Positions 35,280 to 46,806 of a stretch of 53,552 bases of DNA are shown here, piece after piece. The notes under the pieces were generated by a model. The model was not told the DNA's origin and did not search any database. It worked only from the letters and a program-made list of their open reading frames with translations. The position numbers were made by a program, and so were the translations under genes. The DNA is from Chromera velia (lineage: Eukaryota; Sar; Chromeraceae). Each line of letters opens with the position of its first letter. Within the stretch, counting starts at the first letter, position 1. The stretch spans positions 1-53,552 of the forward strand of contig JAHBMJ010000224.1 in the NCBI GenBank assembly GCA_018398765.1, written 5' to 3'.

Positions 35280-37120
35280 TCACTTACTCACTCACCAACA
35301 CACTTAGTCACTGACTCACTGAGACATTCTTGCTTTCCTCACTAATTCACTCACTCACTGTCTCACTTGCTCACTCACTTACTCCCTCATTTTCCCTGTC
35401 TCTCTTCGATTACTCACCCACATACCCAAAGTTAACGGCTTCCATTAACACTCTCACATCCACATGCCCGAACGGCTTTTATTTACACACTCGCTCTCTC
35501 TGTCTCTCTTCGTTTATTTCTATTTACCGACAGGCCCTAGCGGTTTGAAGTTCTGTTTATACACTGAGTCTCATTCTCTCTTAGTGACAGGCTGTCTCTA
35601 TTCATTCAGGTACCCCAATATCTTCTGCTAACCTCCCTGAACCTAAGTGCCACTTAAAAAAATATAATCAAGATCATCTCTATCTGCAGCATCTTTTTTT
35701 AAGAGACCGTCCACGCCTGCGGCGTAGACTGTCAGTCAAGACACCGTCCAGATATGCAGCTTTGGCTTTCAAGACACCATAAATGATCCATGCCCTGTGG
35801 CATGGACTTTCAAGCTTATCCAAAAATGCGGCCTGAACTTTTAAATGGTAGTTAGGTTTAGGGAGGTCCTTCTGCTGACATGCTTGTCCGAGTCCATGTC
35901 CCTCTTCATTCACTCACACGCCCAACCGGCTCCTGCTCACCTAGCCTGTTCACACCGGTTCACACACTCGCTTTCCCTGTCTGTGTTCATGCACCCACAC
36001 CGTCATGACGCCCCAAACGGCTTCTGTTTACACACTTGCTCTCCATGTCTCTCTTCATTATTCTTCAGTGATTCACTACATGAGGCCCAAGCGGCTTCTG
36101 TTCACACACTTGCTCTCTTTGTATCTCCTTGTCTCTCTTCATTCACCCACGTGCCCAAACGACTTCTGTTCACACATTTACTCTCCTTGTCTCTCTTAAT
36201 TCATCAGCAGGCCCAAGCGGCTTCTGTTCATGCACTTGATATCTCTTCATTCATCCACAGGCCTAGCCATAGGCCCGAGCAGCTTTTGTTCAATGACACA
36301 CAATTGATCTCTCTTTATTCATCCATAGGCCCAAACGGCTCCTGTTTCTAGCTTCTGTTTACACACTTATTCTCCTTGTCTCTTGTTTTTCGCCCGCATA
36401 TATATGCCCAACCAGCTTCTGTTCACACACTCGCTCTCCTTGTATCTCCTTGTCTCTTTTCATTCACCCACATGCCCAAGCGGCTTCTGTTCACACACTC
36501 GCTCTCCTTGTATCTCCTTATCTCCCTTCATTCACCCACACGTCCAAGCAGCTTCTGTTCACACACTTGCTCTCCTTGTATCTCCTTGTCAGACTCCCTT
36601 CATTCACCCATACGCCCAAACGGCTTCTGTTCACAGACTTGTTCTCCCTGTCTCTCTTCACTCATTCATAGACCCAAGCGGCTTCTGTATATTTCTGTTC
36701 ACACACTTGATCTCTCTTCATTCATCCACAGGCCTAACCAGCGGCCCAAGCGGCTTTTTTTCAATAACACACAATTGATCTCTCTTCATTCATCTACAGG
36801 CCTAAGCGGCTTCTGTTCACACACTCGTTCTCCTTGTCTCGCCCGCATGCCCAAATGGCTTCTGTTCACAAACTCATACATACTTATAAATACGCTCGCT
36901 CTCTCCGTCTCTCTTCATTCATCCACCTGCAGGCCTAAGCGGATTCTGTTATTGCACACACTTCCTTTCCATACCCCTCTTTCTTCATACACCCGCATGG
37001 CCAAACATTCACCCACACGCCCAAACGGCTTCTGTTCATACACTTACTTACCTAGCTTTATCTACAGGCCTAAACGGCTTCTGTTCATATCTCTCCCTCT
37101 TGAACTCACCAAACGCTGGA
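35280..37120. repeat. Degenerate ~58-bp minisatellite inside element copy B
   Basis: Same unit as at 5280-7330 (CCCAAGCGGCTTCTGTTCAC followed by pyrimidine-rich sequence). Copy number and order differ from copy A, so the arrays have been rearranged since the copies separated. A 252-codon frame at 36376-37134 is repeat translation. Confidence 0.8.
35630..35868. mobile_element. MITE, 239 bp, with 8-bp target duplication
   Basis: The insert begins A-ACCTCCCTGAACCTAA and ends TTAGGTTTAGGGAGGT-C, giving 16-bp terminal inverted repeats with one mismatch. The flanking CTTCTGCT is duplicated at 35622-35629 and 35869-35876. Copy A at about 5630-5645 has a single CTTCTGCT and no insert. An 8-bp duplication with short TIRs suits a hAT-type non-autonomous element. 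The 77-codon minus-strand frame over it (35680-35913) is not a gene. Confidence 0.85.
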
Positions 37121-37708
37121 CCCATACGCGGTGAGCCTCTCCACAACATTTCAAAGCGAATACTACAGCATCCACAGCGACACACACTATATATATTAGA
37201 CAGTATTTTGTATCCCAAATCCTCAAGTGGAGGTAGAAGGAAGTCGAGAAACCAGGTGCTGAAGAACGACAAGAGGGGCCAAGTAGAGAGAAAGAAGATG
37301 GGCAAAAAGAGGTTCCTGCAGATCAAATTAACCGTTTTTCCTCTTTGTTAAGCACACTCAGTCGTGGTGCGGCTTACTCCTAACTCTGTAAGGCGACATA
37401 TCTTAACTTACCACTGAGCTTGGTAGTATAGTCAAACAACGGAGCAATTTAGAACAGCTTCACTTAGATGGTGTACTTTATCGCCTTCCTTAAAAACTAC
37501 ACAGATGATCGAATCTAGTATGTACAATTCCCCTCCATGTGTATTTTTGCATATGTACCGATAGATTAAGGTTAAACAAAAGGTGCATGTTCGCCATGCA
37601 TGCGCTGTACAGTTGCCGGAAAGCGCGGGTCCTGAAAGGCAAATGTAACCCGATTTATTGGTAATTCGACTTTTTTTTTCTATAGGTGCGGCTAAGGGCC
37701 TTAACAGA

Positions 37709-39213
37709 TACTATGGCTGGGGGTCATGGCATGAAAGACGAGTGCTCTTGTATGAGAGGCCTGTAAATTGCTAAATTTGAAGAGGAACAGTTATTAAGCA
37801 CGCCAAATAGGAACACGTGCGCCTTTTACTGATTTGTGTGGTGAAGTTTCTGTGTTTTTCAAATTGTACAAGATCCAAAATCTGGGGACCAGAAAAAGAG
37901 GGCGTCTCAACGATCTAGCTCAACGATTTATCATCATTATCTGTTTATCATTTAATTATTCATTACTATTTATTCTAGATTTCGGTTTCAATGTTTATAT
38001 TGCATGTAAATTAAGTCGTAAAGTCGTAAACGTTTTTTCTAGTTTTTTTTTTTTGTTTATATAGATAGCTAGCGTATACTAGCGTGAGCTACTAGGATCA
38101 TGACAGCAAAAATTGTTGTATGTAAAAATAAGTGAAATATGTAATCTATAAGCCTTGCTAGTGGCTTAGAAATGATTGGGATTTGACATAGCTGAATTTA
38201 GGAGTTAATCTCAAATCATTATCATCAATAATTCATTAATGATTTAGCTATAGTGATAAAAATGAATCACAAAAATGATCTAGAAAATGATTTACCCTCA
38301 TAATTAAATTCATTGATTGAATGAATCTGATTAATTGATTGAGTGATTCATTATATACATGTGCCTATAAGTGCCGCAGTGAATAAAAAGTAAACGAAGT
38401 GTAAACAAACAATAAACAACCAAGTAAACAATATTAAACATATAGGTTTTTCCTTTACATTTCTTTACTTAATTTCTTTCACTTTTAAACAAAAACGTAT
38501 CTGAGAACTAGTTTGAGAAAAGGTTGTAAGCCTCAAAGTCAAGCATTAAGAGCAGAACTAAAGTTACTAAACTAGAAATGATGTCTTGATTAATATTTCA
38601 AAAGCTTACTTCAATGACGTATTATAATATCTAGATATATGAACAACTATTTTGTTCACTTTTCAGAGTGAACAAAAGGTGAAGAAACTCATGGGAACAA
38701 ACACTGAACAAACTACCAGAAATGAGGCGCTGTGGCTTGCCCAAAGAAGGGACTCGGATGGAATAAACGGAGGTGCCGTTCGTTCTGTCGTGAGGAGTCG
38801 TTGGCTAACAATAGCCAACGCATCAGCGGCGTACTGCGTTGACCCGTATCCTTGGATGCAATCCATGGATCGCTTGTCCACGGAGGCACGTGCTTTTGGC
38901 GAATACGCAGAGACGTGAATTTAGAAGCAAAGGACAATCACCACCACTGCTCCAGTGCCACCAGTCTTAGGTGAAAGCAAAGTGTCCACTAGGCCTGTCC
39001 ACCTACTCACCCATTGTTTCCTTCGCCCGCTGTCCTTCCATCCCTGAATGCAGAAGCGGATACACGCGTTCACATGTCCGTCTACGTCCATCTGTCCTTC
39101 GGAACGTGCCGCTGTTCACGACTCCACAAACTGTGAAAAACAATGTACCTGCCCACCCGACCACCCGTTCTAGGGTCACCACCATGCAGCATGCACCTGA
39201 CAGTTTCGATCAC
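37709..39213. other. AT-rich intergenic region
   Basis: From about 37800 to 38650 the DNA is strongly AT-rich with many ATGATT/AATCAT motifs and short inverted matches (for example near 38170 and 38207). An 88-codon frame at 38652-38918 shows no recognisable domain. The right end should be the 3' flank of the oxygenase gene. Confidence 0.4.
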
Positions 39214-40172
39214 TTAGCGCCCTGCTTGTGTGTACTTCGATGCCCCCGCTGCGTGACGGAGAGTGGGGATCTTGGTCCTCCTCCAATCGCTCCCTGCTGC
39301 CTTCTCACTCATGAAGTACACATCCCCAGGCCCCAGGTTTATCACCCGGTCCTCAAACTCCTCCATCACCCTCCCACCGTTGTACCACCTGAACACAATC
39401 GGCATTCGGGCCTCTCGTGAGAGACCCAGACGCACACCCACCACAACCCTCCTCTCCGTGTCCCCATGAAACCCGATGCCGTTCTTCTGCGGGTCCATGT
39501 ACACGTTTGTCTCGACGCGGAGAGTAGACTCACTCACAACGTGGGCAGGTACGCCTGCTGCCGCAAGAAGCCTCGCTATGTACTTCTGAACTGCGTGAGT
39601 GTGGGGGACGCCATTGAAGCCCACCACTGTTCCCTGACCAACCTCCAGACTCGCAGGGCGCCCGTCCCCAGGCTCGAAGCACAGATTGTACCTCGCATGC
39701 TTGTTAAGCACCTTTCCCCTCCTTCTGTCAAAAAACTGCTTGTCCGGATCAAGGCCGAACTGCTCCTCTGCGACTCCAGGAGCGATCAAGTTGATGAAGT
39801 TCCGAATCACCAAGATGTCAGCCCTGGGGACCTGAGGTGCCCTTGCGCGATCGGGTTGGGACATAGACTGGAAGGCTGTCGGGTGTGTGTGCTCTTCAGA
39901 GCTGACACATAAGACCGAGTTGTTCTAGGTCTCAATGCCTCTTCGACGTGTCCCTCTCTCCTGTCCAGGCGAATTAATTCAGTTGTGACCTGCGGGAAGG
40001 ACTTCTCAATTATCTCCTGGATGTTCCACAGGTGTTCGTTCTGGAGACCTGAGGAGGCCCTCTCTCCCAACTGTTCCATGCCCACGTGGTTCTCCGCACA
40101 CTCACCCAGGGTCATGGTGATGACGGGCTCCGCACCCGTGTAGGGACTTTGCATTGATTGGTTTCCTGACAT
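39214..40172 (-). CDS. AlkB-like 2-oxoglutarate/Fe(II) oxygenase, alga and giant-virus type
   Basis: Two exons on the minus strand, 40172-39916 and 39823-39214, are joined by a 92-base intron with a GTCTTA donor and CCCAG acceptor in phase 2, giving 288 residues. The N-terminal part has E-N-H-V-G-M-E-Q-L-G, a motif I recall in front of this oxygenase in algae and large DNA viruses. The second exon has N-K-H-A-R-Y-N-L-C-F, then the metal ligands H-x-D in G-I-G-F-H-G-D-T-E-R-R, G-D-V-Y-F-M-S-E-K-A, and the distal ligand in T-L-R-H-A-A-G. AlkB-like enzymes hydroxylate and so demethylate nucleic acids or proteins; the substrate here is unknown. Without the intron the two parts are in different frames, so a frameshift was considered and rejected because phase, splice sites and domain continuity all agree. 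Confidence 0.8.
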
Positions 40173-40792
40173 TTCAGTGGAAGGGATTTAATTGTGTAAT
40201 GAGATTTGTTTCGTAAAACTCTGGCAACAACACTTCTTCAGAAAAGTGGGTTCCAGTAAGACTGATTAAGTAAACCTGAGTCCCAAAGAGTTACGTACAA
40301 TTGAGACACCGTTGAATTCTGTCTAAGTTGGTGTTTTTGTGCGTAAAGCAGCTGCACAGAAATTCCATTCACACAGAAATTGCATATATATATATATATA
40401 TATATATGCATGCATCCATGGAATGGTGCGTGCATGCACTGAACCGATTATTCGCCTTCGAACCGCGCTCCGCGGCGCCGCGCCGGCGGCGGCTCGATCC
40501 GGACGTCCGGGCCTGGAACGGCGCGCCGCAGACCGATACATGCACGATCGAGTGTCAGGAAGTGTCAGATCAGAGTCCTTGATCTTCTGCTATGCTTGCA
40601 TGATGAATGACTTCAACAGGTAGTTCTTCAAAGCAGCAGACACAGCGATCCATTGAATCCGACCTTTGCCTGTCCTTTGATCATCGCTGCAAGCTCAGTG
40701 TATCTGCCTGGATCAGTCTGGATCTGTCGACTGTTGTTGAAAAACAGTCTGCCCGTCTGGTCTCTTGACTTGTTGACAGGTCATCCAAGAAA
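40173..40792. other. Divergent intergenic region, oxygenase / MYCBP genes
   Basis: The oxygenase reads left and the MYCBP homologue reads right. The interval holds a (TA)n tract (40385-40407), two TGCATGCA palindromes and one CpG-dense patch. Confidence 0.6.
40407..40545. promoter_or_regulatory. TGCATGCA pair and CpG-dense patch, candidate bidirectional promoter
   Basis: TGCATGCA occurs at 40407-40414 and 40431-40438, next to a (TA)n tract. It is followed by a CG-rich block at about 40448-40545 with CCGCGG, GGCGCC and GGCGCGCC. The layout matches 23510-23665 between another head-to-head gene pair. Promoter function is inferred. Confidence 0.4.
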
Positions 40793-41617
40793 ATGAGTTA
40801 CGAAACTGCGGACGCACAGAAGGAAGAGTTCCGAAAGTACTTGGAGAAGAATGGGGTCATTCAGCAACTCACAAGAGTCAGTCGGTCGCCAGCCTAATGA
40901 AGGATCAATCAACAGCTTTGATTGTGTTGCAAGCAGTGTGAGGCTCTGCCGGCATTGGCACATGACGCGCCCTTCAGCCTCACTTTCCCTTTCTCCCTGT
41001 GCTCCCTCAGGTGCTGGTTGGGCTGTACGAGGAGCCTGAGAGGCCTTCAAACGCGATCGACTTCATCAAGAAGTTCCTCGGTGCCCCAATCGGTCAGCCG
41101 GAAGTTGACAATCTGCGTGTGTAAGTGTGTGTTGTTTGAAGGTTCTGTGCAGTCGCCCAGTGCCACCCTGCCCTTTCACTCTTTCAATTGCTGCTATTTA
41201 GTCTTTCGTTTAGAACCGTCGCCATGCTTAAGCTCAAGCTGCTTGCTTGGACCATGTCCGAAACTGGCACACAGACGCTACTTGGGCTTCTCTTCTTTCT
41301 CTCACCACTTTCGCCATCTTCTGTTCCTGTGTCCCTCCTTCACAGGCACTCCTGCTAGTCTGTTATCTTTCTTTCCTGCTTAGGCGCCCCTTCCTGTCTT
41401 GCTCCTGTCTGACCATCAAGAGAGGGAGAGTGAGTAAATATCTGTCCCCCCCCAATCCCCCCCTTATTCCATCCCTGCTGAGTTCCGTGCAGGCGTAGAC
41501 ATCGACGAGTTGCGAGCCGAGAACGAGGAGCTTAAGAGGAAAAACGACGAACTCCAAAGAAAGGTCGACGAGCTCCTTCAGCAACTGGAGCAGCTCCAGG
41601 CGGAGGACGACAAGTGA
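40793..41617 (+). CDS. MYCBP (AMY-1) / FAP174 homologue
   Basis: Three exons (40793-40876, 41011-41116, 41493-41617) give 104 residues, the usual length of this family. The N-terminus has A-D-A-Q-K-E-E-F-R-K-Y-L-E-K-N-G-V, followed across the first intron by L-T-R-V-L-V-G-L-Y-E-E-P-E-R-P and A-I-D-F-I-K-K-F-L-G, the family core. The last exon is a heptad coiled coil rich in Glu, Leu and Lys, ending D-D-K. In animals the protein binds MYC and A-kinase anchoring proteins; in Chlamydomonas the homologue FAP174 sits in the flagellar central apparatus (C2a). For an alga a flagellar role is the better guess. Donors are GTCAGT and, for frame reasons, GTGTGT at 41117 rather than the stronger-looking GTAAGT four bases on. 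Confidence 0.9.
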
Positions 41618-42083
41618 GAAAGTGGAGGAAGGAGACAAGGATCCTCTGCGAGTATTGCAAGGGGGGAGACTGAGTACATAGATGAATGAGAATTCAGTTG
41701 AATAAACGGAAGGAGCGAGGTGGATCAAGACTCGATTGGGAAGCAAACAAGCATGGGCGGAGGAAAGACAGTGCAGCCATCCGGCAGTCGGCACCAAGAG
41801 GGGGGCGTTTCATTGCTCTCTCCTCAGCAGTCTGTTTCCTTTCAGCTCCAGCTTCTTTGTCTCTGTCGCTGGAGGGAATTCACTCATTGATTTCAGGACC
41901 GATCGGGTGAAGGGAGGAGAGGAACGGGGACTGTTCGGCCCTTTTGTGGAGGCATCAGTGGATCGATGAGTAGAGCGGGTGGTATCTATGCAGACGAGGC
42001 ACTTGAGTGAAAGGGCAGACATTCACTTCACTTTCAGCAAACTAAGTTTCAATACGTAATCCGAGCCGGAAAGGTGCCACCGT
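41618..42083. other. 3' flank of the MYCBP homologue
   Basis: No gene is visible. The interval should hold the 3' untranslated region. Confidence 0.4.
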
Positions 42084-42226
42084 TGCTCTTTCTCTCTCTC
42101 TCTCTTCCCCCCCCCCCCTCTCTCTCTGTGTGTGTGGTGTGTGTCTGCGTATGTCTGTGTCCGTCTAGTCTGTCTGTCTGTCATATAGTCTGTCTGTCTG
42201 TCATATAGTCTGTCTGTCTGTCCTTG

Positions 42227-42277
<51 letters not shown>

Positions 42278-42469
42278 TGAGTGGAAGCAGCAGAGGATTA
42301 ACGTGTGACCTCAGTGATCACGTGAAAGTCTGTCGGGAGGTGGAGAGGCAAGGGGCCCTTAACTCTCACCTTTCGGGCCCCCTGCCCACGCTGTTTGATT
42401 ATTGGTTCTGTTCTTTTGTCTTTGTTCTTTCTTTCTTTCTTTCTTTCTTTCTTTGTTTCTTTGTTTGTT

Positions 42470-42508
<39 letters not shown>

Positions 42509-42707
42509 CTCTGTCTGTTATGTACATGAAGAAAAGAAGGGAGAAAAAGAAACATATAGCCTGCCTGTCTGTCTGACTGTCTGTCTGTCACCTTTCGGGC
42601 CCCCTGCCCACTTTGTCTGATTTGTCGTGATGTTCTTTTGTCTCTGTTGCTTTCCTTCTTTTTGTCTGGTGTGCATGAAGAAGAGGAGGGAGAAGAAGAA
42701 ACGTATA

Positions 42708-42756
<49 letters not shown>

Positions 42757-42775
42757 GAAGAAGAAGAAACACATA

Positions 42776-42809
<34 letters not shown>

Positions 42810-43173
42810 TGTGTTCATGAAGAAAAGGAGGGAGAAGAAGAAGAAACATATAGTCTGTGTGTCTGTCTGTTCATGAAGAAAAGGAGGGAGAAGAAGAAAC
42901 ATATAGTCTGTCTCTCTCTCTCTCCTTCCCTCTCTCTCTTTGTGTGTGTGTGTGTACATATATATTAATCTATGTATATATGTGTGTGTGTCTAGGTGTG
43001 TCTAGGTGTGTGCGTGTGTGTGTGTATGCTATATATAAATTTTGTGTGTGTGTGTGTGTGTGTCTAGGTGTGTGTGTGTGTGTATCTAGGTATGTGTGTG
43101 TGTGTGTCTAGGTATCTAGGTGTATGTGTGCATGTGTGTGTGTGTATGTGTATGTATGTGTGCGTCTGTCGCA

Positions 43174-43204
<31 letters not shown>

Positions 43205-43230
43205 CGTCTGTCACAGTGTGTGTGTGTGTT
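42084..43230. repeat. Compound microsatellite block
   Basis: The block contains, in order, (TC)n, (TCTG)n, a pure (TC)n tract at about 42229-42273, (CTTT)n at 42428-42508, several (TCTG)n tracts between 42700 and 42810 and a long degenerate (GT)n from about 42940. Between them a GAAGAAAAGGAGGGAGAAGA unit followed by AAACATATAGTCTG recurs about five times, and CACCTTTCGGGCCCCCTGCC occurs twice about 223 bp apart, so larger duplications underlie the pattern. Open frames of Asp/Arg/Gln/Thr are repeat translation. Confidence 0.9.
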
Positions 43231-44637
43231 ACCGTGGGTGTATAGACGCCAGCGCTAAATGCTAGGCTAAATAAAACAATGTGAAACATTTAAGTAACAT
43301 CTTCAATCCAGTATGTCTTCAATGCAATTCAAATTCAATTCAATTCAATTCACTGTTAAGTTGAATTCAATGAATTCAATTTATACATTATATTCAAGTC
43401 TAGATTCAACCTAGGATTCAACTTATCATTCAAATTTAACTTATTCACTATTAATAGTCTATTATTCACTTAGTATAGATCCTATCCAAGCTATCCTAGT
43501 ATTAAAGTTCAATCTATAGTTGAATAGTAGCCATTGTGGGGGCGACCTCTATAAGACAAAACGGCGACAACGCTCTAGGGCACCACTAAATCAATTATCA
43601 CGTAAATCACTTATCACTTACAGTACAAAATTTTATTGTTGGTTGTATGTGTTTTTAGTAACTTTCTAGTATTTTAAGTCACAATCGAAACAATGTTAAG
43701 GTCTTCAACGATTATGTATGTTCTGTCACACAGTTTTGACTGTCATTCGCTGTCGGTACACGATGGCTGCCGGTCAAGTCCGAGTCGCATGATGAATCAT
43801 TGATGATGGGGAGGATCGATCGAGTTACGATTCGAGTACTACAATAAATAAGTGCAGGCCTACGCTGGCTACGTCATCGCCCTCTCCAACACTCCTCGAC
43901 TTCCAAGACTCCCGCATGAGTCCCGTACAGCACCCCGCCCCATCCCGCCCTCCCTGACCCTCTCCCCTTTTTCTTTTGTCAGCATGCTTGCATGTCTGAG
44001 AGATTGTCTACAAATCATGCATGTAGACGCATGCAAAAGCTGTCACAGCTACAGCTGTGAAAGCGCTGTTCACACTGCGTCTTGCAGCTTGAACAGCAGA
44101 AACAGAAAAAAAAAGATAAGTAAAAAGAGTTGACTTGAACGTATCGGAAAGGACCTTGAAAGAGCTGTATGCAGCTTCATGTTTCCTACATGGCCGAGCG
44201 AGAAGACACAGTCGTGGGACTTGACCCTCACTCCGCATTTGCATGTCTCTCTCCTATGTCTCTCTGTCCCTCAGGCAGGCATTCAAGTCGATGGCCCTCA
44301 TGCGACCATCAAATGAAACAAATTTGCAAGGACCAGATCGACGGCCCAGGAATCGAGAACACGAACTTCTTGAGATAGGAAAAGAATGTAAGCGGCTCCA
44401 ACTTAAAGGAAGCACACAGACTGTTCTGAGACTGTGCGACCTCTCTGGGCTCTCCGACATCCCCATCTTTCTCTTTCCCCTTCCTTCACTCAGCATCGCC
44501 CTTTCCGGCCTTCCACACCCACCAACACCCCCCCTCCTACTCTGATCCTTTCTGCCTCTTCCCAGCTTCCATCCCAACTAACAATGACTCGCGGCAATGA
44601 ATGCAGCAGCGTTCATTGTTACTCTCCTCACCCACCA
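43231..44637. other. Intergenic region left of the TRAF-like gene
   Basis: At 43260-43620 the DNA is AT-rich with ATTCA repeats and GAATTCA palindromes. From 43850 to 44637 it is pyrimidine-rich. I see no gene; the right end should contain the 3' untranslated region of the TRAF-like gene. Confidence 0.4.
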
Positions 44638-46806
44638 TCAGGTCATCGTTCCCAGCATCACCGGTGTGCCGCTTCTCTTCGACTCCATCGTCACTTCCAA
44701 CCGGAGCGACCCCTCTGTGGACCTGGAGGCCTCGTTCCTCAGAGTCGAGAAGGGGGCGAAGGAGGCGATGCCGACTTCATGCCCCCTGCGCACTGTAGAG
44801 AACGGCACCCTGACAGTCTTCTGGACAACTTCCCTCCACTGCGCGTTCCGCAGCCCCATCAACTTGAACTTGACGTCGATGGTGTCGTTGCAATTGCATC
44901 CGTACCCCTTGTAGAAGTACACAGAAGAGATTCCGAGCGGTACGTTGCCCTTCGGGTAGACGACCAGCGTGAACTTTGTGTTCTGTACAGACAATTAAAA
45001 CAACACATACATGGAAGACTCATTGACAAAGCAGGACAAATGCATCATATGAAACAGCAGAGCGGCGTGAAGGCAAAGTTGGGTCTTAGACTTTCACTTT
45101 GAGCTTGTTCATCGATTTCTCCGTATGTGGTTTGTTGACAGGAAGGTCAGGAGCACAGAGAGCGGCGATAATCGATGAGCGACGGTCAAAAGGCACTCAC
45201 GGACAGTGCAGGGGGATCGAAAAAGCAAACTCAATTCTATGCTCAATGGTCGAGAATGGGGCGGTCATGCATTCAATCCTGGTTGTCAGATTCAGGCAAT
45301 TACCCTCTGAACACTTACAGGCAGTTTAGGCAAAGAAAGTCTGCGTAATTAAACAGGAGGTGGAAGGAACACATTGATCAATGCAGGTCGAGAAAAGGGC
45401 AAAGAGAACTAGGAGCAGGAGACGGAGAGGCGCACACAGCTACACATCTGCGTTAGTTCATTTAAATTTACCTTGAAGTAGATGTCGGGGCTCTCAAACT
45501 TTGTGTCACTTCGGAACGTTCCCGCCCCCCTCGCGAAGTCAGGAAGGCTCAGAACGAAGGTCAGAGAGTCTGCACATACAACCCGTAAACAAACAGACAG
45601 ACTTACTTACACCCACATTCCAATCGGAGAGGGACATGTGCACTTGACAATGTATGGAGAAGACAGCAGACAGGTCATGGAAAGAAGCGAAGCGAGCGGC
45701 ACAGAGTTTAATTCTGGAGAAACGGCAAAAAGGGTGAAGCGGAAGAAACATGAAAAACTCAGAAAGAAACCCTTGAAAGCACGTGGGTCCTTTCCTTTGT
45801 TCACGTATGTTCTTTCATTTGCTTCTGTCCGCGATTGTCCGCGCTTCTTCCTTTCTTTCGTTCTTTTTGTCTGTGGGTTTGTGGCTTTTGCAGACGAACC
45901 TTTCGAGTTCAGATTTCGGATCTCCTGGTCCTTCTGGTCGCGCTCCTCCTCCAGAAGTGCAAATTTGTTCTCAAGCTCCAGCTTGTCGGCCTTCAGCGTC
46001 GACAGGTCGGAAGAGAGCTGATCGCGTTGTGCAATGGCGTCAGTAAGTCTGTTCTTGTCCTTCTTTTCCTTCTTGCCCATCGCCTCCCTCTCCTTCAACA
46101 TTAGTTTCAGGTGTTTCGCACTCACTTTGGGGTCTGCGTCATTCACATGTACGTCAATTTCCTTTCTTTTGAGTGCTTTTCCACAGTGCGGAATCGGGCA
46201 CTTGGTTTTCTCTTCGGGGCAGTGGTCCTTCAAATGAGACTTCAATTCTGCCCGCGTGGTCTCAGTCCCGCAGGACTTTGGACACACGACGGGGAAGGAG
46301 GGACACGTCTTCAGGTGGGTGCTCATGGTGATGAAGGGGATCTGAGACTCGCAGTGCTCACACTCAACTGGGCGTCGGGGACACTTTTTCTGGCGGGCAG
46401 TCAGGGATCCTCTCTGCACTCTTTCATTGCACCCGGAGAAGCCGCAAGGGACTTCCTCCTTAGTGCAATTTTGTTCCAAGTGTTCCTGCAGCTGTGCAGA
46501 AGTGCCGGTGAAAGAGCAGTCCTTGTCCTTGTTTTTGCAGTGCCACTTCAAGGTGGCGATCATGTTCTTGACAACCAACGGCACCTGTCTGAGTTCGGTA
46601 AACTGTCCTCGACAGCAGGGACAAGGATCACCGGCCTGGAGGACTGGGTCAATACAATCAATGCAGAACATGTGGCCAGCAGGACAGTCGACTGTCTTTG
46701 GCTCTGTACTGAAGGAGAAACAGAGAGGACAGAAGAGCTCCCTCGCAACGTCCTTGTCAACAGCGAGGGAGGCGTTGAGGTTCTTCACAAACTCCTCCTG
46801 CGCCAT
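44638..46806 (-). CDS. TRAF-like RING/zinc-finger/MATH protein, probable E3 ubiquitin ligase
   Basis: Three exons on the minus strand (46806-45900, 45569-45472, 44982-44638) give 449 residues with consistent phases (1, then 0) and donors GTTCGT and GTAAAT. The ATG at 46806 starts M-A-Q-E-E-F-V-K-N. A C3HC4 RING lies at residues 26-65 (C26, C29, C41, H45, C48, C51, C62, C65). TRAF-type zinc fingers follow at about 85-240; the second has Gln where the His is expected (L-T-A-R-Q-K-K-C) and the last lacks a clear final ligand. A coiled coil spans about 245-302. The MATH (TRAF-C) domain is built by exons 2 and 3, including F-V-L-S-L-P-D-F-A-R-G and L-V-V-Y-P-K-G-N-V-P-L-G. This order is that of TRAF proteins, which trimerise and attach ubiquitin in signalling; partners here are unknown. 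Confidence 0.9.

Larger units (their letters stand above)
34523..37708. mobile_element. 3.2-kb mobile element, copy B
   Basis: This is the second copy of the element at 4018-7934, in the same orientation and 30.5 kb away. It starts at ATTGTAATGTCCCTACGGGA and ends at GGGCCTTAACAGAT. It lacks the 500-bp solo LTR of copy A and carries a MITE at 35630-35868 that copy A lacks. I find no clear target duplication around it: left flank GGAGTATACAAG, right flank ACTATGGCTGGG. Either the duplication has decayed or the copy has different history at one end. Confidence 0.7.

Noticed and set aside
36376-37134. 252-codon frame in element copy B
   Set aside because: It is a translation of the 58-bp minisatellite, and the corresponding frame in copy A is broken.
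39807-40172. Oxygenase as a frameshifted pseudogene
   Set aside because: A phase-2 intron with donor and acceptor restores the frame at the expected domain position.
41121-41126. GTAAGT as donor of the second MYCBP intron
   Set aside because: Using it puts the coiled-coil exon out of frame; GTGTGT at 41117 keeps the family sequence.
44434-45102. 222-codon plus-strand frame opposite the MATH domain exon
   Set aside because: It overlaps the last exon of the TRAF-like gene on the other strand and shows no domain.
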